64,000 bases of DNA, taken from NCBI GenBank assembly GCA_030407085.1, contig CM059582.1, positions 157,876,501 through 157,940,500 of the forward strand. Direction: 5' to 3'. The notes beneath the pieces were generated by a model. It was not told the DNA's origin. It made no database searches and saw nothing but the letters and a program-made list of their open reading frames with translations. Source of the stretch: Trichopria drosophilae (taxonomy: Eukaryota > Arthropoda > Insecta > Hymenoptera > Diapriidae). Position 1 is the first letter of the stretch. The number at the start of each line of letters is the position of its first letter. This document shows positions 27,601 to 39,649 of this stretch, piece by piece. The position numbers were made by a program, and so were the translations under genes.

Positions 27601-27609
27601 TTTTTGATG

Positions 27610-28740
27610 GCTGCATCTGACGCGGACTGACTTAATGAGTTTTATGATCCTCAACTTATCGTGAGGTTCGTAAAAAACAACACTTCTAAGATCTCCTTTT
27701 CTAGTTCTTTTTCCCATGCCTTATGAATATTCGTCTTGTCATAAGTCAGTTAAACGGTTGTGCTAAACATCTATATAAAACAATAAATAATGGTCTTTAG
27801 TGAAATCTGCTAAATATAAGTTTTTCGTCATATAATATTTCACTAAAACTACATTGTTTTTCTTAGGAAACATATAAATTGTGATGAAATCACCAGTTCT
27901 TATTCAAGAATTTTTATGCAGTATTTTATTCAGTAAGTCGTCCCTAAAATAAAACAAAAAGAAATTTTGTAATGTTGGACAGTTTGGTTAACTGAAAAAA
28001 AATCTCGAAAACCACGAATAAATTCAAAATGTACATACAAAATGTAATTGTGAATAAACCAAATAATATCAATATTGATGTCATTATATCCTTTAAAGGT
28101 AGATAAGATGTAATTAATCGATGTAGTGTTAATTTATAAGATACCATGTGTTACGTGTACCATTGTTTAAAATTTGTAACGGACAGACTTTTGGAAACCA
28201 GAATCTTATGGCAACAAATTCAATTATAAAAAAGTAAACATTTTAGCTTTTGAAATTAATAATATAAAAAATTTTTTTAAAAATATTAAAAAATGTAAAA
28301 CTTCTCTTAATGAACCTTTTGAAAATGTACTATTACTAGAAATATGTAATGTATTGATTTCATATATAATAGCTGGATAAAATAAGCTAATATGCTGTAA
28401 TGGTGAATATTAATAAGCAGGGATACGTAATAACATAAGCACTAGACTTCTAAAAAGTTTATAGCTAGTATCGAGCTTTTCGTAATACTATTGTACAATA
28501 CTTGTGAGTGGAAATGTTGTCACAATTCTACCGGTGTTTCGTAAGAAAACTAGAAAAAATGGACGTACTATGCTCCCATTCTCGTATGTTTTCTATAAAA
28601 TGCTTTCTAGGTTGCTGTACAATTTTGTAACATTTAATTCAAAGTTATGATAATTAAATTCATATTAACTTCTTAAGTTAGTTCTACTGGTTCTTCGAAC
28701 ATCAAAGACTGTTAGGTTAGGAATTAAAATCGAATACCTT
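27610..28740. other. AT-rich DNA, nothing supportable
   Basis: AT-rich. A short TTAGGTTAGG occurs near 28711; two copies of a telomere-like word are too few to mean anything. Confidence 0.55.
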
Positions 28741-28756
28741 AATGTGGGTTCTTATG

Positions 28757-28781
28757 ACAAGCCCTCTTCGGGAGGGCTTGT
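28757..28781. other. perfect GC-rich 10-bp hairpin followed by T tract
   Basis: ACAAGCCCTC and GAGGGCTTGT pair perfectly around the loop TTCGG, and TTTTGTT follows on the plus strand. The shape is that of a bacterial intrinsic terminator, which is odd in a 70% AT eukaryotic background. No bacterial gene lies next to it. A chance or regulatory hairpin is possible. Confidence 0.55.
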
Positions 28782-29279
28782 TTTGTTACTAATTTTTGTG
28801 GAAAATGTTCGATTTTTGTTAACTTTTTGTTACTCACTTTCTCAAAATCATATAATTTTGTTAACATTATATTGTAGACATTAACCTGTTGAAGGCACAC
28901 ATTTAGTGTGAAAGCGTACAAGATAAGACCATTTTAGCAAACAATACACTCCATAAAAATATTTGGACACGATTATTTGTAAATATGTAATATTTTCTTT
29001 AACGATGATAGACAAATAGAGAATTATCATTTTTAGAACCGTATATTAAATAGTATAATAATGGTGTAATAATGTAGAATTTAATGCAGGTCAACACACA
29101 ATTTGATGGTAGGAGCATAACTATTTATAATGAACGACATGCAAAAAGTAAGACTTCTTTATGTTCTATTTTTTAGCAACAAGTCTCTTTAGCACGTAAT
29201 GCAATCAACTTAAAATGTTGGTATTTTACAATTTCGAATTCTCTTAACCAATTTGCCCAACGTAAAAATGCCAAGGTAC

Positions 29280-29650
29280 AGATCGCTACATAGGATAGCG
29301 CCACTGTAAGACTCCGAAAATAACGACTTCTAGGAGCATATGCGACACAGAACTGGTCGTTTCAGCACGCATATATCCTGTGTACTGAATAAACGCAAAT
29401 GCACACTCGTTTTGCACGTACTTCCGTATACACCTACATACAAATACATGTATACATATATACGTTTAACAAAACTTCGTCTCGGCGAAGCAATAAAATG
29501 TTTCAAGTCACGCTTTACCGTGGAAAAAGAAGAAGATTCGGGATCTTCGCTTCGGAGCAAGAAAACTCAATTTCGAGTAAGTTATCGAGATAATGGGAAA
29601 ATTGCACAACTGGAAAATGTGGAGCGAACATTTTGAAAAAAATGAAACCT
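29280..29650. other. less AT-rich patch with 98-codon plus frame
   Basis: A plus frame (29340-29636) ends in a charged segment (FTVEKEEDSG, RDNGKIAQLENVERTF) and overlaps a 76-codon minus frame. No family is recognised and there is no clear splice context. It may be a fragment of an exon or simply GC-driven. Confidence 0.25.
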
Positions 29651-29809
29651 TAAGGCAAGTCAAGAATATTATTTCTGACTATAAATATCTTTTCGCCAGA
29701 ATACAGTTTTGTGTTTCATTTAGGAGAGCTTAAGGACGGACTTCGAGGAAGAAATCAACAGCTCTTGCAGAGAAATTACCCAAAGCTTAGCTCGAAAAAA
29801 CATTGACCT

Positions 29810-30450
29810 GACACGGGTATAAAATTTGAAATTCTTTTCCATGTAATACAAATTTGTAACTTTGCATCAGTTTAATCAGTTTTCAGTGCATTTAACTTCT
29901 ACAGCGAGTCTTTATCTGATTTAAATGAAAGGGTAAGCAGTATCATTTTCAACTTGTTGTATAAAATAAAAGTCTATGTGTTATTTAGTATCTAATGCAA
30001 TTCTTTGTAAAATTCCGAAATTCACGAGTTAATTAATTTTCTGATTTATTACGGAGCGTTCTGGTTTATACCCCAGAATCGCTCAATATGAAGGTGAAGG
30101 GCAAGTTAATGTTATTTTTTATTAAGTGATTTTATTCGCTCTTAGCAAATTTTACGTAAGTATCTTTAGTTTTATTGAGAGATTTCTAAATAGTAATTAC
30201 GAAACGTCATAAGTATATCTGCATAAGTATAGACGCGGTTTTAAATTGCTACCGTTTTAATATCGATCTATTATATTGGTCTCGGAATAAGGATTTTTAC
30301 AATTGATTGTTAATGTTATTTGCAAAACGGACATTTTCGAAAGAAACTACGTTTCATTATTATATGTTAATTCTGTTTATTTATTCATGGAGAAAACAAA
30401 ACTCGTAACTAAAATTTCGACAAGTCATAAAAGTCACAATTTTCATCACA
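29810..30450. other. AT-rich DNA with one short hairpin
   Basis: AT-rich, no gene. At 30055-30086, GAGCG-TTCTGG and CCAGAA-TCGCTC can pair around a loop of about seven bases. This is too short for a typical microRNA precursor. Confidence 0.45.
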
Positions 30451-30461
30451 GTACATAATTA

Positions 30462-30697
30462 CAGTAGAACCTTGGGACTTCTAAATTCACGGGACTAAGT
30501 GACTCGGGACTTTTAATTTTAGTGCCCATATCTTCTGCGCAATTTTCTGTGCCGTAGATTGAACAGGTATTTCCCTCTTTATCGGTATCCACGTGCCATA
30601 AATTGTGTACCATGTGACTAAAGTGCCGAGGCTGGTGGCTTCGAAGTCTCGAGGTCCTTAGAATTCTCGAATTCTCGAAAGTCCCGAGGTTCTACTG
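30462..30697. mobile_element. pogo-type MITE (236 bp)
   Basis: The ends are inverted copies of CAGTAGAACCTYGGGACTT (one mismatch in 19). The left end is flanked by TA; the right flank is TC, so the TA target duplication is mutated or lost. CAGTNRAACC-type termini with TA targets are typical of pogo/Tigger elements of the Tc1/mariner superfamily. There is no coding capacity inside, so it is non-autonomous and would depend on a transposase elsewhere. Confidence 0.7.
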
Positions 30698-31009
30698 TCA
30701 TCAGAGGGATCTATGACTTACGTTTTTGAAGGGAACAGTGGAAAATATGTATTTAATTAGATGGCATTGATTAATTGATTGAAACCATTTATATATTTGT
30801 CGTGGACTAATTGGTCCGTAGACGAAAACATCGATCAATAATTAAGATCTCCAGGTACATTTTTTCATTATCGCATGAGTACCTATACATACCTACTATT
30901 TTCATTGTACATGAGTATACGCAGTTTAATCATATCAGGTATATAATGTATGGTATATAAGTATGAATTCAGCTAAGAACATTATTGGAAAGTATAAAAT
31001 TATTAAAAC

Positions 31010-31032
31010 TAACCTAACTTTGGCTAACATGT
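31010..31032. repeat. left direct repeat, possible LINE target-site duplication
   Basis: TAACCTAACTTTGGC followed by TAACATGT. It matches 34332-34354 with about two differences in 23 bases. The two copies bracket the eroded LINE. The core AACCTAACTT also occurs near 35776, so it could be a common word rather than a target duplication. Confidence 0.35.
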
Positions 31033-31884
31033 AAAGTATAATTGTCGCAACAGACTAAATATTATGGGAATTATAATATCAATGATCGGTACCATCACAT
31101 ATTACATGCTGATATCGTAAAACGAATAAGCTTATTAATTTAGCTATCTTAAACAAACTTAAAACTTCAACCATTTTGAGCTACAATAGGTACAACGCCT
31201 TGAAAGAAGCCACAGAGGGCGATTTGTCGAATATTAGGTGCAAGAAAATCCCTTAGATAGATCGCGGATGTCCAAAAATATTAACTATATGATTCGGTTC
31301 GATACGTGGGCAGAATGAAATCTGAATGGAAGCTACCTTAGTGCCAGGCATGATCATCAGTTGAAGAAAAAATATCACGCAGGTAGAGTGGATGGTTTTA
31401 AGTTAATGTATGGAATGTGAGAGAGCCTAAAATGCTTATGACGCATGTATAGCAGCATTCAGTTGGCCTGAGCTCAAAAGTGCGGTAAGTTTTGAACGTC
31501 GAAGATGATAAATGAAACGAATAAATTAGTTTAAGATTCAGCGTAGTTTGGTTTAAAGATGTCTTAATGCACTGGAACAAAAGAGGCATGAACAATCGAG
31601 ACAATAAGTTTCGAGATATGTGAAAGGTATCGAAATTTTGTTGAATGGGGTGAATATACGAGAACTTCCATATTGACGGTTATTCACCGAGGGCTAATGA
31701 ATGGTTCCAGATACCAGTCAGGGGAATAATTATACATGCTGCGCTGAAGATGGATCAGTTCAAGACCATAAGGACTAAGCCTTTTAGGTTTGGGGAAGGA
31801 GGATAATATAGCAATGAATACTTTTTCGGGCGAGTAATTGGTGAGGAGAAATTAAGTTAATCTGAGTTTAGAGGTATCGGTATT

Positions 31885-32045
31885 ATAGTTGGTAATGGCG
31901 GTTCAAGTCCTCATAGGTAAAATCTAAACGAACTGAAGTAGAAGATGGTGTAGTAACTTCAAATTTTCGCAGGGGAGCCCAGACTATACATGGATCAGAC
32001 TGGCCCTACAGAGATGTGAGGAAATAATTAGTCCTGACAGAGCGA
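31885..32045 (-). pseudogene. LINE ORF2 endonuclease-RT linker fragment
   Basis: The minus-strand translation contains ALRSVRTNYF-like and SDPCIVWAPLRKFEV segments, then LDFTYEDLNRHY. The W..LR.(F/L)GV...(F)..(D/E)(D/E)LN..Y pattern is characteristic of the region between endonuclease and reverse transcriptase in LINE ORF2. One in-frame stop interrupts it. Confidence 0.6.
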
Positions 32046-32199
32046 AGAGCAGTTTTGAAAGTTTTCCTAAGCTTTCAAACAATATTAGAGCAGTATTGAA
32101 GCTGAACCCAAACGTTTTTTCCTCCTATAGAACAAATCACGTTCAGGCATTAGTTACTTTAGGTCCGCATTTATCCATAGAACTACTGAATGCTTTGAG

Positions 32200-32800
32200 A
32201 TTTTTAGTGACGAGAGGAACATGCGTACAAATCACGTACCAAAAATATACTTCTATATGCCAATAGTTCTGCAAATGATTTCTCAACAGCGATGTCTGAG
32301 ATATATAACTCTGGTAATGAATTATGAAACTTAGCATCGAGGTCAAGACTCAACTCATCAATGTTTTATTTAGAATAATCTCAATACGTCATTATTTTAG
32401 TTTGAGGTGAAAAAGAGGTAATTTGATATGCGACACGGATGAAGCCGTGAGCTGCAAAGAGAGCCGATGACTGTGAAAGGTTTTCAATTTTTTTTTCAAA
32501 GTCGACCGCGAATATATCGATGAGGCAGTTAATTGATGTATGCAAGGTATGGTGAGTCGGGTCAAAAGGTACAGAGAACAATGAGTGATCGAAGATAAAT
32601 TGTAGTTGGTATAAAAGTCGGAGCTCGATAACAAGTTACAATTTAAGACACCGATAATGATGCCTTTTCTAAACATAGGCATATACCGACACAGTCTGAC
32701 AGCAGATTTAGAGAATACTAATCCTCCAGATCGGCGATATATAATAGCAAGCAATATGTTACTCTCTTTTAACTTGAAGTCGATAATCAGATATTCAGGC
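32200..32800 (-). pseudogene. LINE endonuclease domain, frameshifted
   Basis: Minus strand. One frame gives LLAIIYRRSGG (the VxYRPP motif of LINE endonucleases) and VLNCNLLSSS (the GDFNxDL motif, with the G, D and F lost). A second frame, joined by a shift near 32580, gives VPFDPTHHTLHT (the PTH motif) and AAHGFIRVAYQIT (matching the SDHxxI motif, with S and D replaced). These are the successive conserved blocks of the apurinic endonuclease fold. Key catalytic residues are missing, so it is inactive. Confidence 0.65.
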
Positions 32801-33667
32801 TCATATTATATATATTATGAAACGTTTCTAAAGCTGAGTACGATATAGATTCATGAAGATAAAATGACTGAGAGAAGATTCAGGCGGCAGTAGCACTAGC
32901 AGAGCCCAAGCTCTTATTCTAAACTAAACAACGCTCCCGCCCGTAGTGACGGGACAACCCGCGCGCCGGGTCTGGCATCAGCTTTTCCAGAATAGAGCAG
33001 CAGTTTCCCTAAGCAGAGAAGGTGATATCCGACAATTAAGTGCCATTTTATCTAGTATATCAGCTATCCTAAAAGTCTCGCAGCCATACGTTGAGGGTAA
33101 CATACTCCGTCTGCGTACGTACATTATCCCCGATATCCTAACTTTCTCTCAGTGATGCTCCTCCACTTCCCAACATGAAATGATGTCTCCCAGTCAATAA
33201 TAGTGCACGATCGTTGAGAATATAGGAGGTTATATGATAAATGTGCGGAAAGAGAGTTCATGTTGCATTGAATTACATTTAATATATTCTAAGGTTGAGC
33301 GGCTGGTTTATGAACAACTTAGGGATTTTAGATTCTGATCTATAGCAACAGGCACTATGGGAGAGAGGCCATCCTATAGAAGACATGCCTCTTGTGAGCC
33401 CAGACATGCGAATGAGTAAGAGTCTTAGTCGCTTTCTTTGTTTTCTTTAATATGCCGTAGACTGATCTGGGTTGCAGTTCATTAATAAAAAGAGTTGTTG
33501 AATTTACATGACGGGATTCGGAAAAGATTTCAGCATGCGTAATCTATCTAACTTTCTTTTTCTTTTCTAATTCAGAATTACGAATCTTAGTCGAGATACA
33601 TGATGTGATAATCGACGTAGTATTTCTTTTTGTATTCGCCGAAAGATCAGAGTATGTGAGATTATGC

Positions 33668-34072
33668 TTAACATTTAGTTTTCTGCGTGTAATTATGAAA
33701 GAGTTGACGTGACTCGAGAGAGAACTCTGCGTATGTCAATAGGCTGTGGTTGTGAGATGGCCGAGGTGACCCAGAGTTAGGTTGTGCATTGGCCCGAATA
33801 TCCTCAAGCTCCCGAATATCTGCTGAATTTATCGTGCCGACTATCTCTTTATGTTCAACACGCTTTGCAATATCTGACAATTGCTTTCGCAGGTTTTGTA
33901 ATCATCGGAAATATTCGTCAACTCAGCCGCACTAGTCTTCAATTGGGCTGAATTTTCTAGCGACTGTTGCATGAAAAGTTCAATTTTGCGGTAAATATCG
34001 AGATCGTTCCAATTTTCCAGCATAGATATTGTAGAGGAGTACGTACGCTAATCGAACTATTATCGATCGACA
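33668..34072 (-). pseudogene. LINE ORF1-like coiled region, frameshifted
   Basis: Two overlapping minus frames, 34023-33841 (MLENWNDLDIYRKIELFMQQ start) and 33880-33668 (LSDIAKRVEHKEIVG...), read as one helical, heptad-like, charged segment with a +1 shift near 33890, followed by an S/P/H-rich tail. Its position upstream of the endonuclease fits LINE ORF1. No zinc knuckle is visible. The assignment rests mainly on position and composition. Confidence 0.45.
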
Positions 34073-34331
34073 TTATTGACGTCTGCGGTATTTGCACGTG
34101 TGAAAGAATATAGTTGCGGCCAAAGATGAAGACGGGGCAAGGAGAATGTGATCGGAGAAAGGTAATACACGGACGGGTGATATACGGTGAGAAGTGGATA
34201 CTATAGATGTCCAGCCACGGAGTGGGAAAGAATTCCTTCACGTGGGGAAGCGATGTTTGATGATATAGCAGTAGGAGAGTGAAAGCAACCGACGATCCGT
34301 ACAAATATTTGCAATGACCGAGCGCCACAAT

Positions 34332-34354
34332 TAACCTAACTTTGGCGAATATGT
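34332..34354. repeat. right direct repeat, possible LINE target-site duplication
   Basis: TAACCTAACTTTGGC followed by GAATATGT, partner of 31010-31032. Confidence 0.35.
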
Positions 34355-34559
34355 TTAATTGTGCACGATCGATGAAAAAGTGAGCCACGTGAATATTTGT
34401 TACGAGCGATCCGATGACATTTCTGGCAATAGAAATTTAACCCGACGAGCTGATGCTGAGACTGGTTTACGCATAAGTTTCCTCGATGGGATGGGTATGC
34501 TCCGTGAAGAGCCCCAGCAGTTTACTTTAATGCGTGGCAGTTGATAACATTATTTTAAC

Positions 34560-35350
34560 AGCAGCTCTGTTCCGCATCGGCTGACTACTGAAACGTAAAT
34601 GTGTTTCCGTGCATTAGTCGAGCTTTTAACAAATATATTAAAGAAATTATATAAAAAAATACAAGGGACGATGGCTAAGATGTAACCTGCTGATGCGAAG
34701 TAGAGCTCCCGTTAAAACAATGTTTCTAACTGCTTTGTATTAAAGTAAACTGCTGGGAATTTTTACAAAACACACCAGATGACACGAATAATGAGCAATG
34801 TTAAACTTTGCCAAAACATGGTGATAATCAAGAAAGAAATTCCAAGATGCATATTAATTCACAGGAAAAAACACCTGTCAGACCAAAGCACCACACAAAC
34901 TAATAACGTAAAGGTGTTTAGCTCGTCTGCAAGCACCTCCTGTCTAACATTTAGTATTATTACCGATAGGCGCGCTAGGGTGTCTTTCAGAGAAGTTCGT
35001 TTTGCTGCGTTTCTTTGCTTTAATATTTAGTTGATCTTGTCCACGGTGTGTTTCGATATTTTTGTCGTTAGCTTAAAGAGGTTCTAAAGTACTCCGCTGG
35101 TAAGGTAGGAATTTACGTTGAAAATCAAGAATTAAAAATGTCTGAATAAATTTTTAAAAATTCAGGGTCTGTACGGGTAGAATTACTATATGCGGCCAAT
35201 TAACGAGTACTAAAGAAATTAATTAGGAACTGAACGAGAACTATTGGAAATTGGTGATTTTTATTATTTTCTATAAATCTCGCTCAGTCTTTATTAACTT
35301 TGGTATACTATAAGTCTGAATATAGAAAGTAGAATTAACCTTCCAGAACA
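34560..35350. other. intergenic DNA, nothing supportable
   Basis: Mixed composition. An 83-codon plus frame (34779-35030) shows no motif. No gene called. Confidence 0.5.
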
Positions 35351-35380
35351 GGAATGTGGCAAAATTTACCCCGGTAGAAA

Positions 35381-35453
35381 TCTGTCCAGTTTTTTTGTTA
35401 CACCGCCCATTTTCCCTGTACCTTAAAAATGGGAAATAACAAAACTGGACAGA
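35381..35453. repeat. hairpin element (73 bp), possibly larger
   Basis: TCTGTCCAGTTTTTTTGTTA at the left is mirrored by TAACAAAACTGGACAGA at the right, with inner CCCATTTT/AAAATGGG also paired. Outside, GGTAGAAA (about 35373) is mirrored by TTTCTACTAGGGG (about 35487), so the true element may run from about 35360 to 35505. It may be a small MITE. A microRNA-type precursor is possible but the arms are low in complexity. Confidence 0.55.
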
Positions 35454-35509
35454 AACTAACAAAAAATTTTGACACTGAACTTTTTTCTACTAGGGGATTC
35501 ATACATTTT

Positions 35510-38500
35510 TAATTTACCTTTTTTATCGTAAATTCCGACCTTATCGGCGGAACATTGCTCTAGAACCCCCTTAGGTGTTGCGATTTCATTGCATTAAAGG
35601 TAGGACAAAGTTAATTAAAAAAAAGGATCACGTTTTGTTATTAGATATATCCAATTATTTATTGATTCAGCCTTAATAAACCGCCAGTAACCTTTTTCAT
35701 GTAATTGTACCATTAGTATATCTGTATTAAAACATAGTGTCGAAAGAAAGTCTTTCTTCCTTCTGCAGATGTTGTAACCTAACTTGTAGATTACATATGA
35801 AAATATTCTGAATAAACTCTGCTAATTTTTCTCTTATAAAGCATGGGTTTATGCGATATTAAGAAGTATGTCCTGATGAGGAACGTAGGGTTTGAAATCA
35901 TTCTTTTTTTAATTATGATTCTGTTTGAGTTTCATTATTATGACATTGTTAGAGAAGAATATACCTCGAAATATGATATGGTTACTCAAGGAAATTAATA
36001 ACTTTATTGTTTGCCCTTACTAATTTACGCTTCATAATTTCGTGGGGACGTTTAAATGGTTAATATTCTTTATAAGTCGGGCAGTAATTAGCGTTTTGTT
36101 CTTACAAATTTCGAGATAATATAACTCTTAATTATATGTATACATGCTGCAAGTATGTGTGACTTGAAAAGGAGAAAATTCAGACTCCGTTTGCTATTAA
36201 GCAAAAAGGCCATATCTAACCCTATAGAGAAAACCTGAATGTGTAGTGTTATTATCGATTAATATTGACTTAGACTATCTAACGTATTGTGGATTCTATA
36301 AAACTGTTTATATCTTAATGTTTATCCAATTTTAAATAGTTTATTTCATATATATAGACATATCTTTATAAATCGATAACTGAAGAAATGTGTTTTACTT
36401 AACGACAGTTGTTTTAGTGGGATAAATGAAAATGCTGTATTCTTAACGATGTATTCATAAGAATGACGAAACTAAACAATATTGAATTAATATTAAAAAT
36501 TTGATATATCTCGTTTGTAAGAAATTTATAATAATATTATGCAAAATTGAAAATTGTAAAAAAAACACGTATTCGTTCGGTATTACCCATCGTTTGAGAT
36601 ATATATAAATAGACAAATAATAACGCTGAATACCAGACTCTGATATATTGACATTCATTAAAGTAAGAAAATATAGTTGATTTCTTGTTAGTATATGTTA
36701 TAGTTTATTAACCATATATCAGGTACAGTGACCAGGAAATTACTATTTACATACGTAATTATACCGTTTAAAAACTTTCACACCAGGAGTGATTATTTTT
36801 CGTTGGCGTACATAATAAATATTGAGTTTTAAAGGTTTTATAATATTTTGAGTGGTCAACTGTTTGATTCACGAGGCCAACTACTGTAGTTTATTATACT
36901 CTTGAAAAACTTTCATTAGCAAAAAGAGACAAGACTTGTTACACTTTTGCTAAATTTGTTATTTTAACTGGTCGATTACTGTCGGTTATGACACGTTTTA
37001 AATACATAAATTTTGCACGCTCCAAAGTTATTTTCTCGTTATTCTCGAATTGCATACTAATACTAGATAATCCCAGTGAGCAATATTTCCATTGCTGCAT
37101 TTAGTTTCCATTGCTAAACACTGCTTATATGCACTTTAACGTCAAATGCACTAATCAAGAGCATTAAGTAGCCGATAACTATCATTTATCCTTGCTCTTT
37201 CTCAAATATTGAAACATATAAATTGCTGTTAGCACATATATATGGAACATATCATTTCAGTGAAAATTACTGAAATGTTCTAAAATTGAAAATGTCAATA
37301 TTCAAAATAAAAACATTGACGATTAATATAGTTAACGGCTTAAACCTACAAATTGCATTAGATGTTAAACGCTCCTCAAAACTAGGCCTTGTCGAAACAT
37401 ATATAATCTCAACTGGTGATGAAATTAACAACGAAAAAAGGTAAGAAAAAGGAAAACAGAAATAAAAGGATAAAAAAGAAAATAAGAAAAATTATATTCA
37501 TAACTTTATAGTACAATTTCGATTTCACAATTACTTGGAATGAACTGGTATATGAATATCATTTGTTAGCATGCAATTATAATAAATCTAAATAAGAAAG
37601 AAAAAGGCAAATAATGTATAAAAAAATAATATATAAATATATAACCATGAAACCAAAAAACAAAAAATTATGAATAATTTTCCTTCTGCCATTGACGATT
37701 GTTTTGGATCATCTGAGAAAAATCGATGAATTTTCTTTATTGAAGCCTGAATAACGCAATTGAAAAGCGACTTTAGGATCTCAAATTATTTCTTTTTTAT
37801 AGTATCACATTTTCTCGATATTTTTGTTTGTGATCGATGCGACGGAACCATTAAAAAAAGGAAAAAATTCGATCTCGTACGGTTCTCTGGCAAATTTTTG
37901 AAAAAATCGCGATTTTTACAGGATTTTTTTCTAGAAAACGACTACTTCTGACCATGAAAATGGTTTCTTTATGCAATAACCGGCTGCAAACTTATAATTA
38001 ATATTTGTATTTAGAAAATATGTGGGTAGTTTGCTATAAAATTGTTGTTCTTGCAAATATGAGCATAATCGATTTTTACCGCAACGATCAATCTGCAATT
38101 TTGAAATTTTCCATTCTTTGAAATTCTTATAAATATGATTTAATTCATTATCGAGGGTCATGCGAATAAAATATGCTAAACCATACTGATATATGAGTAG
38201 AATTCGTAAATTACCGATGTTGTTCATTTTAAAGGTCTATTTGCAGGAAAAAAATTGTTGAGAACAAACTAACTTGTATATTTCCAAGTACAAGAATTAA
38301 TAACCCATTTGCAACTATTTATTGTATAAAGAAACCATCCAAGTCAGATACCGTCACTTTACCGTGTGATTTTTATCTCGAAAATTTTCCAGAAAACAGT
38401 ATAAGATGACAATATTTTTTTTTTGTTTTAAGTTGTATTATAGAGAGTACACCCAAAAACATCTAGAAAATGGCGGTGTAATAAAACATCGATTTCATTA

Positions 38501-39340
38501 AAATTGAAAAGCCGAGAATCTTTCAATTCTATGTTACTTATGCATTAATGAATTAAGAAACAGTCAGAAACGTAACATTTTGTATTATCTGCAACATTTC
38601 TGTAATCAGGTGTTTGTAAGACGTGATTTGATTAGTTTCAATTTATTTTATTAATAGTTTCCTTTCTGCCATAATATGTGATTTTTGTATGTATGTGTAA
38701 ATATCTACGGTTCAAATAACCTTTTGGAAATATAAATATAATGAAGTTGTTTACAAATTGAATACAACTGCAGGATCCAGTGGTATTTGTATAAAATTTG
38801 ATAGAAGATTAAGTTTAGTACATAAATGTCCAAATTAGAAAATGACGCATTACATACAATCAATTTTTGTTTTTACATTGTATAAACTATAGCAAAAAAT
38901 ATGCTATGATAAATAAGTGTGGTAGGTGACAAAAATAAATGTAGAAAAAACTGTATGTCTGAGAGTTTGAAATATTTTCTAGAAAATTCACTTTTCAGGA
39001 AAATGCTAGACATCCATAATTTTGTGATGTATTACAACAAAATTTTGTAACTTCAAAGCGTTATAAATTCTATTTTACAGAATTTCAATTGATCCTTTCA
39101 TTGGGATTAAAAAACTATCGAAATATGGCTATTTTTTGTTTTTCTGCTGTGGTTTCCCCTTAAGTTAATTTATCGTGGTATTGGTTTCAACGTATTGATT
39201 TGTCGAAACCATGGATAAATATGAATACCCTCACTTTTTATTGCATACGTGTTTCCAATTCAGCTCGAATTTCGTGTTCGCACCTCAAATGCAACAATTT
39301 AAAAATCAGTCATGAGACTACGAACAGTACAAACAATATC
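35510..39340. other. AT-rich DNA, nothing supportable
   Basis: Strongly AT-rich with only short random-looking frames (98 codons at 37931-38227 on the minus strand is the longest). No gene, RNA or clear repeat. Confidence 0.55.
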
Positions 39341-39351
39341 TTATTTGGCTT

Positions 39352-39645
39352 CATCCCTATCGACCCGGCTCGACCGAAAATCGGTCGACTTGTGCAGGGA
39401 GTTGACCCAGAATTGACCGACAATTGACCGAATGCCGATTTTGGGTCGATTTTCAGTCGACTTTTACTAAAACAACCCAATATTGACCTAATCAAAATGC
39501 ATTACTCAGTCAACGTCGACTTAAAATCGACCGAAAATCGACCGTAGTCGGCATTCGGTCAATTGCCGATCAATTTTAGGTCGATTCTTTGCACAAGTCG
39601 ACCGATTTACACTCGATTTTCGGTCGACCCTGGCCGAAAGGGATG
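39352..39645. mobile_element. long-inverted-repeat MITE rich in GTCGAC words (294 bp)
   Basis: The element begins CATCCCTATCG and ends CGAAAGGGATG. The arms (about 39352-39461 and 39515-39645) are inverted copies with about 80% or better identity over more than 100 bases, including CGACCGAAAATCG, TCGGTCGACTTGTGCA and CAATTGACCGAATGCCGA. The right arm has an extra short block (AGTGTAAATCG in inverted sense). Each arm repeats TCGACC/GGTCGA many times. Frames read across it are shadows of the repeat. It looks like a foldback or long-TIR MITE. I found no clear target-site duplication. Confidence 0.75.
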
Positions 39646-39649
39646 TGAT

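Larger units (their letters stand above)
31033..34331 (-). mobile_element. eroded non-LTR retrotransposon (LINE), minus strand
   Basis: About 3.3 kb, less AT-rich than its surroundings. On the minus strand, in order, are an ORF1-like coiled region (about 34072-33668), apurinic-type endonuclease sequence (about 32800-32200), the endonuclease-RT linker (about 32045-31885) and poorly preserved RT-start sequence down to about 31400. Stops and frameshifts interrupt every part, so it is dead. The order ORF1, endonuclease, RT is that of Jockey/CR1/R1-like LINEs; the clade is uncertain. The 3' half of RT and any tail are missing or unrecognisable. It is bracketed by a candidate target-site duplication. 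Confidence 0.65.

Noticed and set aside
28711..28720. TTAGGTTAGG as interstitial telomeric repeat
   Set aside because: Two copies only; expected by chance.
32392..32754. 120-codon minus frame as a host gene
   Set aside because: Its only recognisable parts are LINE endonuclease motifs, continued in another frame; it is a retroelement relic.
33957..34388. 143-codon minus frame as a gene
   Set aside because: It lies in a different frame from the ORF1-like remnant and has no domain; probably a shadow of the LINE 5' region.
39200..39495. 75- and 61-codon frames around 39310-39427
   Set aside because: They read through the inverted-repeat element; the D/R/P-rich peptides are shadows of GTCGAC repeats.
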